A stretch of DNA of 64,000 bases from JAPPFW01 sp965200835 (GTDB lineage Bacteria; Actinomycetota; Acidimicrobiia; Spongiisociales; Spongiisociaceae), in contig OZ241390.1 of the NCBI GenBank assembly GCA_965200835.1, positions 310,001 through 374,000 on the forward strand, written 5' to 3'. How positions within the stretch are numbered: position 1 is the stretch's first letter; every line of letters starts with the position of its first letter. The notes below the pieces were generated by a model. The model searched no databases and was not told the origin of the DNA. It saw only the letters and a list, made by a program, of their open reading frames with translations. The translations under genes were made by a program, and so were the position numbers. Shown here in pieces: positions 63,160 through 64,000 of this stretch.

Positions 63160-64000
63160 CTACGCCTGGGCGTCCCGGATAGCCTGCCAGACCCGTTGGG
63201 GGCGCATTGGCATGTCGATATGGGTCACTCCCAGCGGCTCGAGTGCGTCCACCACCGCGTTGACGACCGTCTGGGCCGCGCCGATGGTTCCGGCCTCGCC
63301 GATGCCTTTGACGCCGAGCGGGTTGATGTCGGTCGGGGTCACGGTGCGGCCCAGCTCGAAGGAGGGCAGGTCCGCAGCCGTAGGCAGGATGTAGTCCACC
63401 AGCGAACCGGCCAGCAGGTTCCCATCCATGTCGTAGACCGCATCCTCGAAGAGGGCCTGGCCGACCCCTTGGGCGATGCCCCCGTGGATCTGCCCGTCCA
63501 CGATCATCGGGCTGATGACGTTGCCGCAGTCGTCCATACCGATGTAGCGGAGCAACCTCACGTCACCCGTCTCCGGATCCACCTCCACCATGGCGATGTG
63601 GGTGCCGAACGGCCAGGTGGCGTTGCCGGGGCTGAAGATGGCATGAGCCTCCAGGCCACCCTCCAGACCCTCCGGAAGCAGGTGCGGCTGGTAGGCGGTC
63701 TTGGAGATCTCCTCCCAGCTCACCGAGCTGTCCGGAGTCCCGACCACCCGAGCGCCGCCGTCGGCGAATTCGATGTCCTCCTCCGACGCTTCTAGTACAT
63801 GAGCCGCGATCTTGGCGGCCTTGGCTCGCACCTTCTGGGTGGCCTCGTAGCAGGCCGAACCGTCGACCGCCGCCGAGCGTGACCCGAAGGTGCCGATGCT
63901 GGGGGGAGCCTCCTCGGTGTCGCCATGGATCACCCGGATCCGGTCGACATCCATGCCGAGACCGTCACCCACGATCTGCGCCCAGGTCGTCTGGTGGCCC
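63160..64000 (-). CDS. Molybdenum hydroxylase large subunit, partial (runs off the right edge)
   Basis: The last 279 codons of a CoxL-type large subunit whose start is beyond the window. GHQTTWAQIVGDGLGMD, IGTFGSRSAAVDGSA and the C-terminal GVKGIGEAGTIGAAQ with the catalytic Glu are present; the usual GEGG reads GEAG. It heads the second cox locus (L, M, then coxD, coxE, coxI/xdhC, mocA). The substrate loop that could identify carbon monoxide dehydrogenase is outside the window. Confidence 0.9.
   Translation of the reverse strand, partial: GHQTTWAQIVGDGLGMDVDRIRVIHGDTEEAPPSIGTFGSRSAAVDGSACYEATQKVRAKAAKIAAHVLEASEEDIEFADGGARVVGTPDSSVSWEEISKTAYQPHLLPEGLEGGLEAHAIFSPGNATWPFGTHIAMVEVDPETGDVRLLRYIGMDDCGNVISPMIVDGQIHGGIAQGVGQALFEDAVYDMDGNLLAGSLVDYILPTAADLPSFELGRTVTPTDINPLGVKGIGEAGTIGAAQTVVNAVVDALEPLGVTHIDMPMRPQRVWQAIRDAQA

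Noticed and set aside
1..64000. General poor sequence quality as the cause of the broken genes
   Set aside because: More than 30 long core genes (nuo, nadE, argJ, cox) are free of frameshifts, while lesions cluster in accessory genes. Single sites such as the C6 run at 1584 could still be errors.

Overview
The window is high-GC bacterial DNA. Strict operon packing with ATGA, GTGA and TGATG overlaps, frequent GTG/TTG starts, a 13-ORF respiratory complex I operon and the actinobacterial-style gene set (Rex, PucR-type regulator, several CoxL-family molybdenum hydroxylases, ArgJ) point to an actinobacterium, perhaps an Acidimicrobiia-like lineage. The lineage call is inference only; no rRNA or marker gene is present. 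No tRNA, rRNA or CRISPR array was seen.

Left part (1-17970): a DMT transporter faces a frameshifted paralogue. Two alpha/beta hydrolases of identical length flank a Fic protein, followed by an SDR. A catabolic block (DUF917, hydantoinase/oxoprolinase-like protein, M19 dipeptidase) ends against a truncated sugar-type ABC permease and a PucR-type regulator broken by one stop codon. Then come an exported fibronectin-III/SLH surface protein broken by four frameshifts, a GNAT acetyltransferase and a threonine-dehydratase-like enzyme.

Middle (18060-34130): 18.06-21.85 kb is a gene graveyard of lower GC. It holds an amidohydrolase tail, a large HEPN-like/STAND-ATPase/TPR (NLR-like) protein in the same series of reading frames but broken by about seven lesions, a glutamine-synthetase tail and an unknown gene tail. 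Intact genes resume with an M20 peptidase and a molybdenum-hydroxylase operon in the unusual order M-L-S-L, with a third L gene divergent. An ImmA/IrrE regulator-protease follows, with only the C-terminal end of its usual DUF4411 PIN partner left beside it, then a secreted lysozyme-like protein.

Right part (34134-64000): argJ, then nuoA-B-C-D-EF-G-H-I-J-K-L-M-N (NuoE and NuoF fused), ending in an overlapping bactofilin-like membrane protein. Rex, the NADH/NAD+ sensor, is divergent from argJ-nuo. Next are an aminotransferase IV, NAD synthetase, prephenate dehydrogenase and DAHP synthase (aromatic amino acids). The window closes with a second CoxL/CoxM pair and a maturation operon (CoxD, CoxE, split XdhC/CoxI, MocA-like) likely serving both hydroxylase loci by building and inserting the molybdenum cofactor.

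Many broken genes among accessory functions, with all core genes intact, suggest ongoing gene loss rather than poor sequence.
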